Origin: Streptomyces showdoensis
GTDB taxonomy: Bacteria; Actinomycetota; Actinomycetes; Streptomycetales; Streptomycetaceae
Reading direction: 5' to 3'
DNA: 64,000 bases
Assembly: GCF_039535475.1 (NCBI RefSeq)
Contig: NZ_BAAAXG010000028.1
Location: 620,001-684,000 of the forward strand
Shown here: piece by piece, positions 31,200 to 39,402 of the stretch
How positions within the stretch are numbered: position 1 is the stretch's first letter
Layout: every line of letters starts with the position of its first letter
Notes under the pieces: model-generated
Databases searched by the model: none
The model's input: only the letters and a program-made list of their open reading frames with translations
Told to the model about the DNA's origin: nothing
Position numbers and translations under genes: made by a program

Positions 31200-32216
31200 T
31201 CAGACCGCCGGCTGCTGCTGGGTGATGCAGTGGATGCCCCCGCCGCCCGCGAAGATCGTCCGGGCGTCCACCAGGACGACCTCGCGCTCCGGGAACAGGC
31301 CGCGGAAGATCCGGGCCGCCACCTCGTCGTTCGGGTCGTCGAAGGCGCACAGGACGACGCCGCCGTTGCACAGGTAGTGGTTGATGTACGAGTAGTCGAC
31401 CCAGTCGCCCTCCTCGCCCTTCAGGACGGTCGGGGCCGGGACCTCGATGACCTCCAGGGGGCGGCCCTGGGCGTCGGTCTGACCGCGCAGCAGGTTCACG
31501 TAGAGGCGGGAGCGCTCGTGGTCCGGGTGCGCCGGGTCCTGCTGGCTGTGGACCAGCACGGTGCCGGGGCGGGCGAAGGCGGCGACGATGTCGACGTGGC
31601 CCTGGGTGCCGTACAGCCCGTAGTCGCCGGCCAGGCCGTGCGGGAGCCAGATCGCCTTGGTGGTGCCCAGCTTCGCGTGGATCTCCTCCTCGACCTGGAG
31701 ACGGGTCCACTCGGGGTTGCGGCCCGAGCCCAGCTGGACGGTGTCGGTGAGGAGGACCGTGCCCTCGCCGTCGACGTGGATGGCGCCGCCCTCGTTGACG
31801 AGCGGGGAGGAAAGGACCGGGACGCCGGCCGCGTCGGCGACATGGCGGGCGATCTTGGAGTCGTGCTCCCAACGGGCCCAGTCCTGGCCGCCCCAGCCGT
31901 TGAACACCCAGTCGACCGCCGCCAGCCGGGTGCCGTCGGTGACGAAGGTCGGGCCGATGTCGCGCATCCAGGCGTCGTCGAGGTCGCGCTCGACGAGCTC
32001 GACGTCCTCGCCGAGCAGCGCGCGGGCGGACTCGGCGTCGCCGGGGGCGACGACCACGGTGACCGGCTCGAAGCGGCGCACGGCACGGGCCACCGAGCCC
32101 CAGGCGGCGCGGGCCTCGGCCAGCTCCTCGGGGTTGGTGAAGGTCGGGTTGGGGCTGGGCCAGGCCATCCAGGTGCGCTCGTGGCGGGTCCACTCGGCGG
32201 GCATGCGGTACGTCAT
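31200..32216 (-). CDS. aguA: Agmatine deiminase
   Basis: 338 residues from ATG 32216. Peptidyl-arginine-deiminase-type propeller: MPAEWTRHERTWMAWP start, DDAWMRDIGPTFV near residue 79, FNGWGGQDWARWEHD, NEGGAIHVDGEGTVL, GHVDIVAAFARPGTVLVH (catalytic His region), and the C-terminal GGGGIHCITQQQP carrying the nucleophilic Cys. It converts agmatine to N-carbamoylputrescine and ammonia in polyamine metabolism. Divergent from an NCS1 permease; a clear promoter (TTGGAA-N17-TAGAGT) overlaps a site that is repeated before the permease gene. Confidence 0.95.
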   Translation of the reverse strand: MTYRMPAEWTRHERTWMAWPSPNPTFTNPEELAEARAAWGSVARAVRRFEPVTVVVAPGDAESARALLGEDVELVERDLDDAWMRDIGPTFVTDGTRLAAVDWVFNGWGGQDWARWEHDSKIARHVADAAGVPVLSSPLVNEGGAIHVDGEGTVLLTDTVQLGSGRNPEWTRLQVEEEIHAKLGTTKAIWLPHGLAGDYGLYGTQGHVDIVAAFARPGTVLVHSQQDPAHPDHERSRLYVNLLRGQTDAQGRPLEVIEVPAPTVLKGEEGDWVDYSYINHYLCNGGVVLCAFDDPNDEVAARIFRGLFPEREVVLVDARTIFAGGGGIHCITQQQPAV

Positions 32217-32292
32217 GGGCTGCGGTCCTAGCTGGTCAGGGGAGGGAGAGGCGTTCCGTGGGGGTCAGCAGCACACGCCGAATACCTCCACT

Positions 32293-32379
32293 TTGAACGA
32301 CACTCTAAATGCTGAAGCCGCAGCTTCCAAGGATTGACGTCGGCTGTCCCCGTGGGTCACATTGAGCGGCACTCTAAAT
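32293..32379. repeat. Duplicated 18-base site between aguA and the NCS1 permease
   Basis: 32293-32310 and 32362-32379 share TTGANCGNCACTCTAAAT (16 of 18 identical), 69 bases apart in the same direction. The first copy covers the aguA -10; the second lies about 55 bases before the permease start. Candidate operator for a shared regulator. Confidence 0.65.
32302..32330 (-). promoter_or_regulatory. aguA promoter
   Basis: Minus strand: TTGGAA (32330-32325), 17 bases, TAGAGT (32307-32302). TAGAGT is the favoured Streptomyces -10 hexamer. Confidence 0.7.
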
Positions 32380-32433
32380 TTACCCCCCACGCCCCCTGCC
32401 CCGCTCCCCCTCCTCCAGGCCCCAGGAGTCCCC

Positions 32434-33894
32434 ATGGCGATAGAACAGCGCGGAGTCGACACCATCCCCGAGGCGGAACGCACCAGCGGCCCGCGCGACC
32501 TCGTCTCGATCCTGCTCGGCTCCAACCTCTGCCTCGGCGTGATCGTCTTCGGCTGGCTGCCGGTCTCCTTCGGGCTCGGTCTGTGGGCCTCGGTGACCTC
32601 CGTCGTCACCGGCACGCTGGTCGGCGTGGCCGTCACCGCCCCGCTCGCGCTGGTCTCGCTGCGCACCGCCACCAACCTGTCCACCTCCTCCGGCGCCTTC
32701 TTCGGCGTCCGCGGCCGGCTCGTCGGCTCGGTGGTCGGCCTGCTGCTCTCGCTCGGCTACACCGCGCTGACCCTGTGGATCGGCGGCGACGTGATGGTGG
32801 GCACCCTGGAGCGCCTGGTCGGCCTGCCGACCGGCGGTCTCGCGCACACCCTCGTCTACGCCCTGCTCGCCGCGCTCACCGTGGTCGGCGCGGTCTACGG
32901 CTACCGGCTGCTGCTCAAGCTGAGCCAGGCGCTCGCCGTCGGCATGACCCTGCTGCTCGCGCTCGGACTCGTCGCGTACGCCGGGGACTTCACCACCGCC
33001 GCGGTGCCGGACACCCCGTACCTGCTGGGCTCGTTCTGGCCGACCTGGCTGCTCTCCGCGGTCGCCGCCGGACTCAGCGGACCGGTCGCCTTCATCACCC
33101 TGCTCGGCGACTACACCCGCTACGTCTCGCCCGCGAAGCACAGCCCGAAGAAGGTCTGGCGCGCCACCTGTCTCGGCCTCGTCGTCGGCCTGCTGATCCC
33201 TCAGCTCTTCGGTACGTACACGGCGCTGGCGGCCCGCGGCGGCCTGGAGTACGCGGGGCCGCTCGTCGCCGCCTCGCCCGGCTGGTACCTGGTCCCGCTG
33301 CTGCTCGCGGCGACCGCCGGCTCGGTCGGCAACGCCGGCCTGATGCTCTACTCGATGGGCCTGGACCTCGACGCGATCCTGCCGAAGGCCACCCGCGCCC
33401 GGGCCACCCTCGTGGTGGCGGCGGTCGCCACCGCCTTCGTCTTCGTGGGCCACTTCGCCTCGGACGCGCAGACCGCGATGACCTCGTTCGTGCTGCTGCT
33501 CACCGCGATCGGCACCCCGTGGGCGGTGATCACCCTGATCGGGCACGTGCGCTGCCGGGGCCGGTACGACGCGGAGGCGCTCCAGGTCTACAACCGGCGT
33601 TCGCGCGGCGGCGTCTACTGGTACGCGGCCGGCTGGCACCCGCGGGCCACCGCCTCCTGGGCGATCGGCGCGGCGGTCGGCCTGGCCGCGGTGTCGACCC
33701 CGCTCTACGAGGGGCCGCTGCTCGCCCTGACCGGCGGGATCGACTGCAGCTTCGTCCTCTCGGGCCTCGTCGGCGGCGCGCTGTACGCGGTACTGACGCC
33801 GGGCCCGGCGAAGGCGTCCGTGCCGGCCCCGGAGACGGAGACGGAGACGCCCGGGACGGAGACCGTCCCGGGCGTCCTGGCCGACCAGGGCTAG
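32434..33894 (+). CDS. NCS1-family (cytosine/purine/allantoin-type) permease
   Basis: 486 residues from ATG 32434 with AGGAG 5 bases upstream. About twelve membrane segments; NCS1 signatures GPRDLVSILLGSNLCLGVIVFGWLP at the N-terminus, TAPLALVSLRTATNLSTSSGAFFG, and AFITLLGDYTRYVSP in the middle. The soluble C-terminal tail is acidic. Substrates in this family are nucleobases, hydantoins or related nitrogen compounds. Divergence from aguA with a shared repeated site hints at nitrogen scavenging. A perfect hairpin lies inside the last codons. Confidence 0.9.
   Translation: MAIEQRGVDTIPEAERTSGPRDLVSILLGSNLCLGVIVFGWLPVSFGLGLWASVTSVVTGTLVGVAVTAPLALVSLRTATNLSTSSGAFFGVRGRLVGSVVGLLLSLGYTALTLWIGGDVMVGTLERLVGLPTGGLAHTLVYALLAALTVVGAVYGYRLLLKLSQALAVGMTLLLALGLVAYAGDFTTAAVPDTPYLLGSFWPTWLLSAVAAGLSGPVAFITLLGDYTRYVSPAKHSPKKVWRATCLGLVVGLLIPQLFGTYTALAARGGLEYAGPLVAASPGWYLVPLLLAATAGSVGNAGLMLYSMGLDLDAILPKATRARATLVVAAVATAFVFVGHFASDAQTAMTSFVLLLTAIGTPWAVITLIGHVRCRGRYDAEALQVYNRRSRGGVYWYAAGWHPRATASWAIGAAVGLAAVSTPLYEGPLLALTGGIDCSFVLSGLVGGALYAVLTPGPAKASVPAPETETETPGTETVPGVLADQG
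33849..33873. terminator. Terminator-like hairpin inside the permease 3' end
   Basis: GCCCGGGACGG-AGA-CCGTCCCGGGC, perfect 11-bp stem, 20 bases before the permease stop and 36 beyond the ilvE stop on the other strand. It probably serves convergent transcripts. Confidence 0.65.
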
Positions 33895-33908
33895 ACCGCG
33901 CTAGCGCG

Positions 33909-35000
33909 TCACTTGCCCAGCTCGTGGACCCAGCCGTGGGTGTCCTCGGCCTTGCCGGTCTGGATCGCGAGCAGGGCCTCGCGCAGCTTCATCGTGACCT
34001 CGCCGGGCTCGCCGCCCGAGTGGTGCCACTCGCCGCGGGCGGACTTGACCGTGCCGACGGGCGTGATGACGGCCGCGGTGCCGCAGGCGAAGACCTCGGT
34101 GAGGGTGCCGTTCGCGGCGTCCTCCTGCCACTGGTCGATGGAGACGCGGGCCTCCTCCGACTCGTAGCCCAGGTCGCGGGCGACCTGGAGCAGCGAGTCG
34201 CGGGTGATGCCGGCGAGCAGCGAGCCGGTGAGGGTCGGGGTGACGATCTTGTTCCCGTACACGAAGTACAGGTTCATGCCGCCGAGCTCCTCGACCCACT
34301 TGTGCTGGACGGCGTCGAGGTAGGCGACCTGGATGCAGCCCTTCTCGGCGGCCTCGGCCTGGGCCAGCAGGGAGGCGGCGTAGTTGCCGCCGGTCTTGGC
34401 GTCGCCGACGCCGCCGGGGACGGCGCGGACGCGGTCCTCGGAGGCCCAGATCGCGACCGGCTTGACGCCGTCCGGGAAGTAGGCGCCGGCCGGGGAGGCG
34501 ATGACGACGAAGAGGTACTCGTTGGCCGGGCGGACGCCGAGGCCGACCTCCGTGGCGATCATGAACGGACGCAGGTAGAGGGACTCCTCGCCGCCGTGCG
34601 CCGGGACCCACGCCGCGTCCTGGCGGACCAGGGCGTCGCAGGCCTCGATGAAGGTCTCGACCGGGAGCTCCGGCATGCCGAGGCGGTGCGCGGAGAACTG
34701 GAAGCGGCGGGCGTTGGCGTCGGGGCGGAAGGTGGCGACCGAACCGTCGGGGCGGCGGTAGGCCTTCAGGCCCTCGAAGATCTCCTGGGCGTAGTGCAGG
34801 ACGCTGGTCGCCGGGTCGAGCGAGAGCGGGCCGTACGGCACGAGCTGGCCGTCGTGCCAGCCCCGGCCCTCCGTCCAGCGGATGGTGACCATGTGGTCGG
34901 TGAAGTGGCGGCCGAATCCCGGGTTGGCCAGGATCGCCTCGCGCTCCGCGTCGGACAGCGGGCTGGAGGAGGGCTTGAGCTCGATGGTGGGCGTCGTCAT
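33909..35000 (-). CDS. ilvE: Branched-chain amino acid aminotransferase
   Basis: 363 residues from ATG 35000 with GAAGGA 9 bases upstream; an in-frame ATG 27 codons earlier gives a non-conserved extension. Class IV PLP-dependent transaminase: [67 protein letters not shown] with the PLP lysine in [25 protein letters not shown]. Last step of Ile, Leu and Val synthesis and first step of their degradation. It lies near leuB, but a hairpin at 35086-35120 separates the transcripts. Confidence 0.96.
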   Translation of the reverse strand: MTTPTIELKPSSSPLSDAEREAILANPGFGRHFTDHMVTIRWTEGRGWHDGQLVPYGPLSLDPATSVLHYAQEIFEGLKAYRRPDGSVATFRPDANARRFQFSAHRLGMPELPVETFIEACDALVRQDAAWVPAHGGEESLYLRPFMIATEVGLGVRPANEYLFVVIASPAGAYFPDGVKPVAIWASEDRVRAVPGGVGDAKTGGNYAASLLAQAEAAEKGCIQVAYLDAVQHKWVEELGGMNLYFVYGNKIVTPTLTGSLLAGITRDSLLQVARDLGYESEEARVSIDQWQEDAANGTLTEVFACGTAAVITPVGTVKSARGEWHHSGGEPGEVTMKLREALLAIQTGKAEDTHGWVHELGK

Positions 35001-35085
35001 GAGTGCTTGTCCTTCACCGGTTGTGTGTGTCGGACCGCGCTCACGCCGCAGTACTGCTAGGACGTCCGAGCTTTCCCGCATGCCG

Positions 35086-35120
35086 CGGCCCCCACGTTCG
35101 ATTATCGCGCGTGGGGGCCG
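35086..35120 (-). terminator. Hairpin upstream of ilvE
   Basis: CGGCCCCCAC / GTGGGGGCCG perfect stem with a 15-base loop, about 90 bases before the ilvE start; either a leuB-side terminator or an ilvE leader structure. Confidence 0.6.
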
Positions 35121-35184
35121 CTGCACGAAAACGTGCGTGACGCGGTCCAGGGTTCGATGGTGGCACCCTGCGACCGCATAGGTA

Positions 35185-35218
35185 CAGCCGCCGGGTGCGG
35201 AGTGCGACCCGGCGGCTG
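35185..35218 (-). terminator. Terminator after leuB
   Basis: CAGCCGCCGGGT / ACCCGGCGGCTG, perfect 12-bp stem with a 10-base loop, 23 bases after the leuB stop. Confidence 0.8.
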
Positions 35219-35240
35219 GGGTGGAGCGTTCAGCGGCGGG

Positions 35241-36281
35241 TCAGCTCGCTACGCGTACCGCGAGCGCGTCGCCGATCTCGGCCGTCGTGCGGACGGCGTC
35301 GCCGCGCTCGGTGAGGTCGGCGGAGACCGCCTCCTCGATGCGGCCGGCCTCGGCCTCGTAGCCGAGGTGGCGCAGCAGCAGCGCGACGGAGAGCACGGTG
35401 GCCGTGGGGTCGGCCTTGCCCTGGCCCGCGATGTCCGGCGCGGAGCCGTGGACCGGCTCGAACATGGACGGGAACTCGCCGCTCGGGTTGATGTTGCCCG
35501 AGGCGGCCACGCCGATTCCGCCGGAGACGGCGGCGGCGAGGTCGGTGATGATGTCGCCGAAGAGGTTGTCGGTGACGATCACGTCGAAGCGGGCCGGGTC
35601 GGTGACGAGGAAGATCGTCGCGGCGTCGACGTGCAGGTAGTCGGTGGTGACCTCGGGGAACTCGGCCGCGACCGCGTTGAAGATGTTCGTCCACAGGTGG
35701 CCCGCGAAGGTCAGCACGTTGTTCTTGTGGACCAGCGTGAGCTTCTTGCGGGGACGTGCCTGGGCGCGGGCGAAGGCGTCCCGGACCACGCGCTCGACAC
35801 CATAGGCGGTGTTGACCGAGACCTCGGTGGCGACCTCGTGCGGGGTGCCCTTGCGGATGGTGCCGCCGTTGCCCGTGTACGGGCCCTCGGTGCCCTCGCG
35901 GACGACGACGAAGTCGATCTCGGGCTGGCCGGCGAGCGGGGTCGCGACACCGGGGAGCAGCTTCGAGGGACGCAGGTTGACGTGGTGGTCGAAGGCGAAG
36001 CGCAGCTTCAGCAGGAAGCCCCGCTCCAGGACGCCCGAGGGGACCGACGGGTCGCCGATCGCGCCGAGCAGGATCGCGTCGTGACCCTTGAGGGAGTCGA
36101 GGTCGGCGTCGGTGAGGGTCTCACCGGTGGCGTGGTAGCGCGTGGCGCCGAAGTCGTACTCCTTGGTCTCCAGCTTCACATCCTGGGGAAGGACGGCCGC
36201 GAGGACCTTGAGGCCCTCGGCCACGACCTCCTGGCCGATGCCGTCGCCGGGGATGACTGCGAGATCGATGCTGTGAGACAT
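35241..36281 (-). CDS. leuB: 3-isopropylmalate dehydrogenase
   Basis: 346 residues from ATG 36281. Starts [20 protein letters not shown]. It has [46 protein letters not shown] (substrate binding), [14 protein letters not shown] with the catalytic Lys, and [31 protein letters not shown] with metal-ligand Asp residues. It oxidatively decarboxylates 3-isopropylmalate in leucine synthesis. Actinobacterial type (about 340-350 residues). A symmetric element (CATCCTG-TC-CAGGATG) lies 35-50 bases upstream. Confidence 0.96.
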   Translation of the reverse strand: MSHSIDLAVIPGDGIGQEVVAEGLKVLAAVLPQDVKLETKEYDFGATRYHATGETLTDADLDSLKGHDAILLGAIGDPSVPSGVLERGFLLKLRFAFDHHVNLRPSKLLPGVATPLAGQPEIDFVVVREGTEGPYTGNGGTIRKGTPHEVATEVSVNTAYGVERVVRDAFARAQARPRKKLTLVHKNNVLTFAGHLWTNIFNAVAAEFPEVTTDYLHVDAATIFLVTDPARFDVIVTDNLFGDIITDLAAAVSGGIGVAASGNINPSGEFPSMFEPVHGSAPDIAGQGKADPTATVLSVALLLRHLGYEAEAGRIEEAVSADLTERGDAVRTTAEIGDALAVRVAS

Positions 36282-36304
36282 GTCGGCACCCTACTCTTCG
36301 TCCC

Positions 36305-36339
36305 ATCGTCTGACACATCCTGTCCAGGATGCGGACGAT
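36305..36339. promoter_or_regulatory. Nested inverted repeat upstream of leuB
   Basis: CATCCTG-TC-CAGGATG (36316-36331), flanked by ATCGTC (36305-36310) and GACGAT (36334-36339). The 2-base spacer is too short for an RNA loop, so it is more likely a protein-binding site. Confidence 0.55.
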
Positions 36340-36417
36340 CCTCCTGTTCGCGGGGGAGGCTCGCCGCAGGTCGGCGGGGCTCCGACGGTCTGGGCGGACG
36401 CGGCCGATGATGGGGGG

Positions 36418-37206
36418 ATGACGCGCACTTTCGAGGAACTCGTGGCGGAGGCGTCCCGGGCGCCGGTGGACGGCTGGGACTTCTCCTGGCTGGACGGGCG
36501 GGCGACCGAACGGCGCCCGTCCTGGGGCTATCAGCGCCTGATCGGCGAACGGCTGGCGACGGCCGCGGCCTCGCTCGACGTCCAGACCGGCGGCGGCGAG
36601 GTGCTGGCCGGCGTGCCGGCGCTCCCCCGGACGGCCGTGGCCACCGAGTCGTGGCCGCCCAACGTCGCGCGGGCGACGGAACTGCTGCACCCGCGCGGGG
36701 TGGTGGTGGTCGCGGACCCGGACGAGCCCCCGCTGCCCTTCGGCGACGCGGCCTTCGACCTGGTGACCAGCCGCCATCCGGCGACCGTGTGGTGGGACGA
36801 GATCGCCCGGGTGCTGCGCCCCGGGGGCACGTACCTCGCCCAGCACGTCGGCCCGGCCAGCGTGTGGGAGCTGGTCGAGTACTTCCTGGGCCCGCAGCCG
36901 GAGGCGGCCCGGCTGCGGCATCCCGACGACGAGACGGCGGCGGCCCGGGCGGCCGGCCTCGACGTCGTCGACGTGCGGGCGGAGCGCCTGCGGATGGAGT
37001 TCCACGACGTCGGGGCCGTGGTCTGGTTCCTCCGCAAGGTGATCTGGATCGTGCCGGGCTTCACGGTGGAGGACCGGCTGCCGCGACTGCGCGAGCTGGA
37101 CGCGCTGATCCGCGAACGGGGTCCGTTCGTGGCGCACTCGGCGCGCACCCTGATCGAGGCGCGGAAGCCCGCGGCCGGGCCCGGCGGGGGCGCGGCCGGT
37201 CAGTGA
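36418..37206 (+). CDS. Class I SAM-dependent methyltransferase-like protein
   Basis: 262 residues from ATG 36418. Rossmann-type methyltransferase: VQTGGGEVLAGVP as a motif-I variant near residue 55, PLPFGDAAFDLVTSRHPATVWWDEIARVLRPGGTYLAQHVGP as motifs III-V, and a C-terminal helical part (VGAVVWFLRKVIWIVPGFTVEDRLPRLRELDALI). Target unknown; the family contains small-molecule and tRNA methylases. It is divergent from leuB and its end overlaps a minus-strand small gene by 7 bases. Confidence 0.88.
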   Translation: MTRTFEELVAEASRAPVDGWDFSWLDGRATERRPSWGYQRLIGERLATAAASLDVQTGGGEVLAGVPALPRTAVATESWPPNVARATELLHPRGVVVVADPDEPPLPFGDAAFDLVTSRHPATVWWDEIARVLRPGGTYLAQHVGPASVWELVEYFLGPQPEAARLRHPDDETAAARAAGLDVVDVRAERLRMEFHDVGAVVWFLRKVIWIVPGFTVEDRLPRLRELDALIRERGPFVAHSARTLIEARKPAAGPGGGAAGQ

Positions 37207-37331
37207 CCGGTCTCGCCGCCGTTGTCGCGGCGGTCGAGGGAGCGCTGGAGGGCGGCGGCGGCGTTCTTGCGGGCGTCGTCGCTGGGGCGGGCGGCGGAGT
37301 GGCGGACGCGACGGGCGGTCTGAGCGGCCAT
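37200..37331 (-). CDS. 43-residue basic small protein
   Basis: ATG 37331 to TGA 37200, MAAQTARRVRHSAARPSDDA and onward to RRDNGGETGH. AAGGAG lies 9 bases before the start, one of the best ribosome sites in this stretch. Highly charged (Arg/Lys and Asp/Glu), no membrane segment. I do not recognise a family, though short Arg-rich proteins of this kind occur in Streptomyces. It overlaps the methyltransferase 3' end by 7 bases tail to tail. Confidence 0.6.
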   Translation of the reverse strand: MAAQTARRVRHSAARPSDDARKNAAAALQRSLDRRDNGGETGH

Positions 37332-37638
37332 GGGGATCGACTCCTTGAGATCAGCGTGGACCCGAGATCGACGGTATCGACGGTGATGCGAGATCGGTGG
37401 TGATCGAAGGCGCCGGAAGGGGCGGGGAGCGTCGCCGCAGGGGTTGCCTGCTCGGGGCGTGGCGCTCTCGACCGCCCTGCGCTCGATGGAGCGGGACGTT
37501 CGGCTCCTACAAAGCTAGGACAGCTCGCTCGAACTGTCTCCACAATTACTCGGACTTCCTACTATCTGAGACGGCGCCCACCGCCCTCTCATTCCTATCT
37601 AGATTGCATTCCTACCTAGGTAGTGATGGAATGCCGTC
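37332..37638. other. Intergenic region upstream of padR-like gene
   Basis: About 300 bases, locally A+T-rich (37500-37620). Contains two palindromes before the PadR gene and GACAG...CTGTC at 37519-37538. No gene seen. Confidence 0.55.
37597..37623. promoter_or_regulatory. Paired operator-like palindromes before the PadR gene
   Basis: ATCTAGAT (37597-37604) and CTACCTAGGTAG (37612-37623), each preceded by ATTCCTA or close variant, centres 17 bases apart, and ending 15 bases before the ATG. Likely autoregulatory sites. Confidence 0.6.
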
Positions 37639-37980
37639 ATGGCCGCAGACCGCAGATCCAGCTGGCTCAAGGGAGTCCTCGACCTGCTCGTCCTCTCCTG
37701 CCTGACCGACGGAGAGAGTTACGGGTACGAGATCGCCAAGGCGCTCGCCGAGGCGGGACTCGGCGAGATCAAGGGCGGGACGCTGTATCCCGTGCTGAAC
37801 CGCCTGGAGGAGGCGGGCCTCGTCGAGGCCGAGTTCCGGGCCGCCGAACGCGGCCCCGGACGCCGCTACTACCGGCTCACCGAGACCGGCCGGACGCATC
37901 TCGCGGCCGAGAGCGAGGCCTGGACGCAGTTCCACCGGGCCGTAGGGACCAAGCTGCACACAGGGGGAACGACACGATGA
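37639..37980 (+). CDS. PadR-family transcriptional regulator
   Basis: 113 residues from ATG 37639. Winged-helix PadR domain: SSWLKGVLDLLVLSCLTDGESYGYEIAKALAEAGLGEIKGGTLYPVLNRLEEAGLVEAEF, then the wing RGPGRRYYRLTETGRTHL. Short (PadR-s2 like) form. Its stop overlaps the next ATG (ATGA), a hallmark of PadR genes paired with a membrane protein. Two palindromes sit immediately upstream. Confidence 0.93.
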   Translation: MAADRRSSWLKGVLDLLVLSCLTDGESYGYEIAKALAEAGLGEIKGGTLYPVLNRLEEAGLVEAEFRAAERGPGRRYYRLTETGRTHLAAESEAWTQFHRAVGTKLHTGGTTR

Positions 37981-38741
37981 GCACCAGGCCCACCGACACC
38001 GGGACCGGACCCGAGCGCTGGTTCGCCGCACTCGCCGGGGCGCTGCGCGCCGCCGGAGTGCCCGAGGAGCAGATCGCCCGCACGGCCGACGAGCTGCGCG
38101 GCCATCTGGCGGAGTCGGGCACGACGGCCGAGGAGGAGTTCGGCCCGGCCGACCGCTTCGCGGCCTCGCTCGGCGGACTGGCCCCGGCCCCCGGGGAGCC
38201 GGACGAGGCGGCCGAACGGTGGACCTGGACGGCGGACCTCTTCAACGACCGGCGGATGCTGGCGGTCCACGGCGACCAGGGCTGGGAGGTCGAGCACCTG
38301 GACTCGCTCGGCCGCTTCGTCTGCCGCCGGGCACCCGGGGCGCCGCTCGCCTGGGAGTACCGGCGCGAGATCATCGCCGGCCGGCGCCGCGCGAAGGTGC
38401 TGGGCGAGCTGGACCCGGAGGGCTGGGAGCTCTGCGGCGAGTGGCTGGTGTACGGCTACCTCAAGCGCCCCAAGGCGGCGACCGCGGGGCCCGCGGGGAC
38501 CCTGGGAGCGGTGCCCGCCGCCCCGGACCGCCGCCTATTCCTGAGCCGCCGAGCCAAGGCGCTGCTCGCCGTCTGGGCCGCGGCCACCGGCGCCGCGTAC
38601 CTGTCGCTCGGGCTGCCGGGACTCGCGATGCTGATCGCCCTGGGCGGGGCGCTGTCGGCGGTCTACACCGCGAAGCTGGAGACGGACCGGGGCAAGGTGG
38701 CCGCGAAGAACGCGGCGGACCGGGAGAGCGCCGTCGGCTGA
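37977..38741 (+). CDS. Membrane protein cotranscribed with PadR regulator
   Basis: 254 residues from ATG 37977. N-terminal helical domain (WFAALAGALRAAGVPEEQIARTADELRGHLAE) like those paired with PadR regulators. A beta-rich middle (GWEVEHLDSLGRFVCRR, EYRREIIAGRRRAKVLGELD) follows, then two C-terminal membrane helices near residues 190-225 (ALLAVWAAATGAAYLSLGLPGLAMLIALGG). Likely a cytoplasmic sensor anchored in the membrane; function unknown. Coupled translation with padR through ATGA. Confidence 0.85.
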   Translation: MSTRPTDTGTGPERWFAALAGALRAAGVPEEQIARTADELRGHLAESGTTAEEEFGPADRFAASLGGLAPAPGEPDEAAERWTWTADLFNDRRMLAVHGDQGWEVEHLDSLGRFVCRRAPGAPLAWEYRREIIAGRRRAKVLGELDPEGWELCGEWLVYGYLKRPKAATAGPAGTLGAVPAAPDRRLFLSRRAKALLAVWAAATGAAYLSLGLPGLAMLIALGGALSAVYTAKLETDRGKVAAKNAADRESAVG

Positions 38742-38753
38742 CCCCCCGCCGCG

Positions 38754-39290
38754 TCACATGACGTCGCCGTCCCGCCAGTCGAACACGAGCGGGTCGGCGG
38801 CGTCCGGCAGCGGGCGCCCGCCGGCCGGGCGCAGATAGGTGGAGTCCTCCTCGTCCGCGAGCCGGACGATCCCGGCCGGGGCGAGGGTCTCGATCCGCCC
38901 CGTCCAGAGCCGCCAGCCGCGGGCCAGGTAGAGCGCGGCCCCCTCGTCGGAGGCGGACAGCGCGCCGAAGGCGTACGCGCCGTCGATCGCGCGCTCCAGT
39001 TCGGCCATGATCCGCCCGCCGAGCCCCCGCCGGCGCAGGTCGGCGCGGACGGCGACCGCCTCGACGTACCCCACGCGGTACGAGCGGCCGCGGTGCAGGA
39101 CCCGCCGCATGACGAGGCTGCCGTGGGCGGCGAGGCCGCGCCCGTCCTCGATCCAGGCGTGCGTGCCGCCCAGGGCGTGGTCCCAGTCCTCCGCGTCGAA
39201 GCCGCCGTCGAAGGCGGCGACCAGCAGCTCGCGCACGGCGCGGAGCCGGTCGGGGCCGAGTGCGTGGGTGGGAGCGGTCCGCAGGGTCAT
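38754..39290 (-). CDS. aac(2'): Aminoglycoside 2'-N-acetyltransferase-like GNAT (AAC(2')-I type)
   Basis: 178 residues from ATG 39290 (a TTG lies 8 codons upstream). It aligns along its length with mycobacterial AAC(2')-I by motif order: FDAEDWDHALGGTHAW near residue 30, AHGSLVMRRVLHRG, GYVEAVAVRADLRRRGLGG as the acetyl-CoA-binding core, GAYAFGALSASDEGAALYLARGW, LAPAG, and terminal DWRDGDVM. Such enzymes acetylate aminoglycosides or, in mycobacteria, possibly cell-wall sugars. Resistance activity is inferred from family only. Divergent from an alpha/beta hydrolase gene. Confidence 0.85.
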   Translation of the reverse strand: MTLRTAPTHALGPDRLRAVRELLVAAFDGGFDAEDWDHALGGTHAWIEDGRGLAAHGSLVMRRVLHRGRSYRVGYVEAVAVRADLRRRGLGGRIMAELERAIDGAYAFGALSASDEGAALYLARGWRLWTGRIETLAPAGIVRLADEEDSTYLRPAGGRPLPDAADPLVFDWRDGDVM

Positions 39291-39402
39291 GCCCTCAGTC
39301 TGCCGCCTCCCCAACTAACCCTTAAAGAATTATTGACAGGTTAGAGGCGACCCGATTGACTCTCCCCATAACCAGTCACGCACAGCAGAGGGGTTAGAAG
39401 AG
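39291..39402. promoter_or_regulatory. Divergent promoter region with GGTTAG repeats
   Basis: CTAACC (39315-39320), GGTTAG (39339-39344) and GGTTAG (39392-39397) with TTGACA at about 39333. The first two form an inverted repeat. A shared regulator of both genes is possible. Confidence 0.45.

Noticed and set aside
35001..35081. In-frame 27-residue N-terminal extension of ilvE, or a leader peptide there
   Set aside because: Not conserved-looking, few branched-chain codons in a row, and the ATG at 35000 has a good ribosome site.
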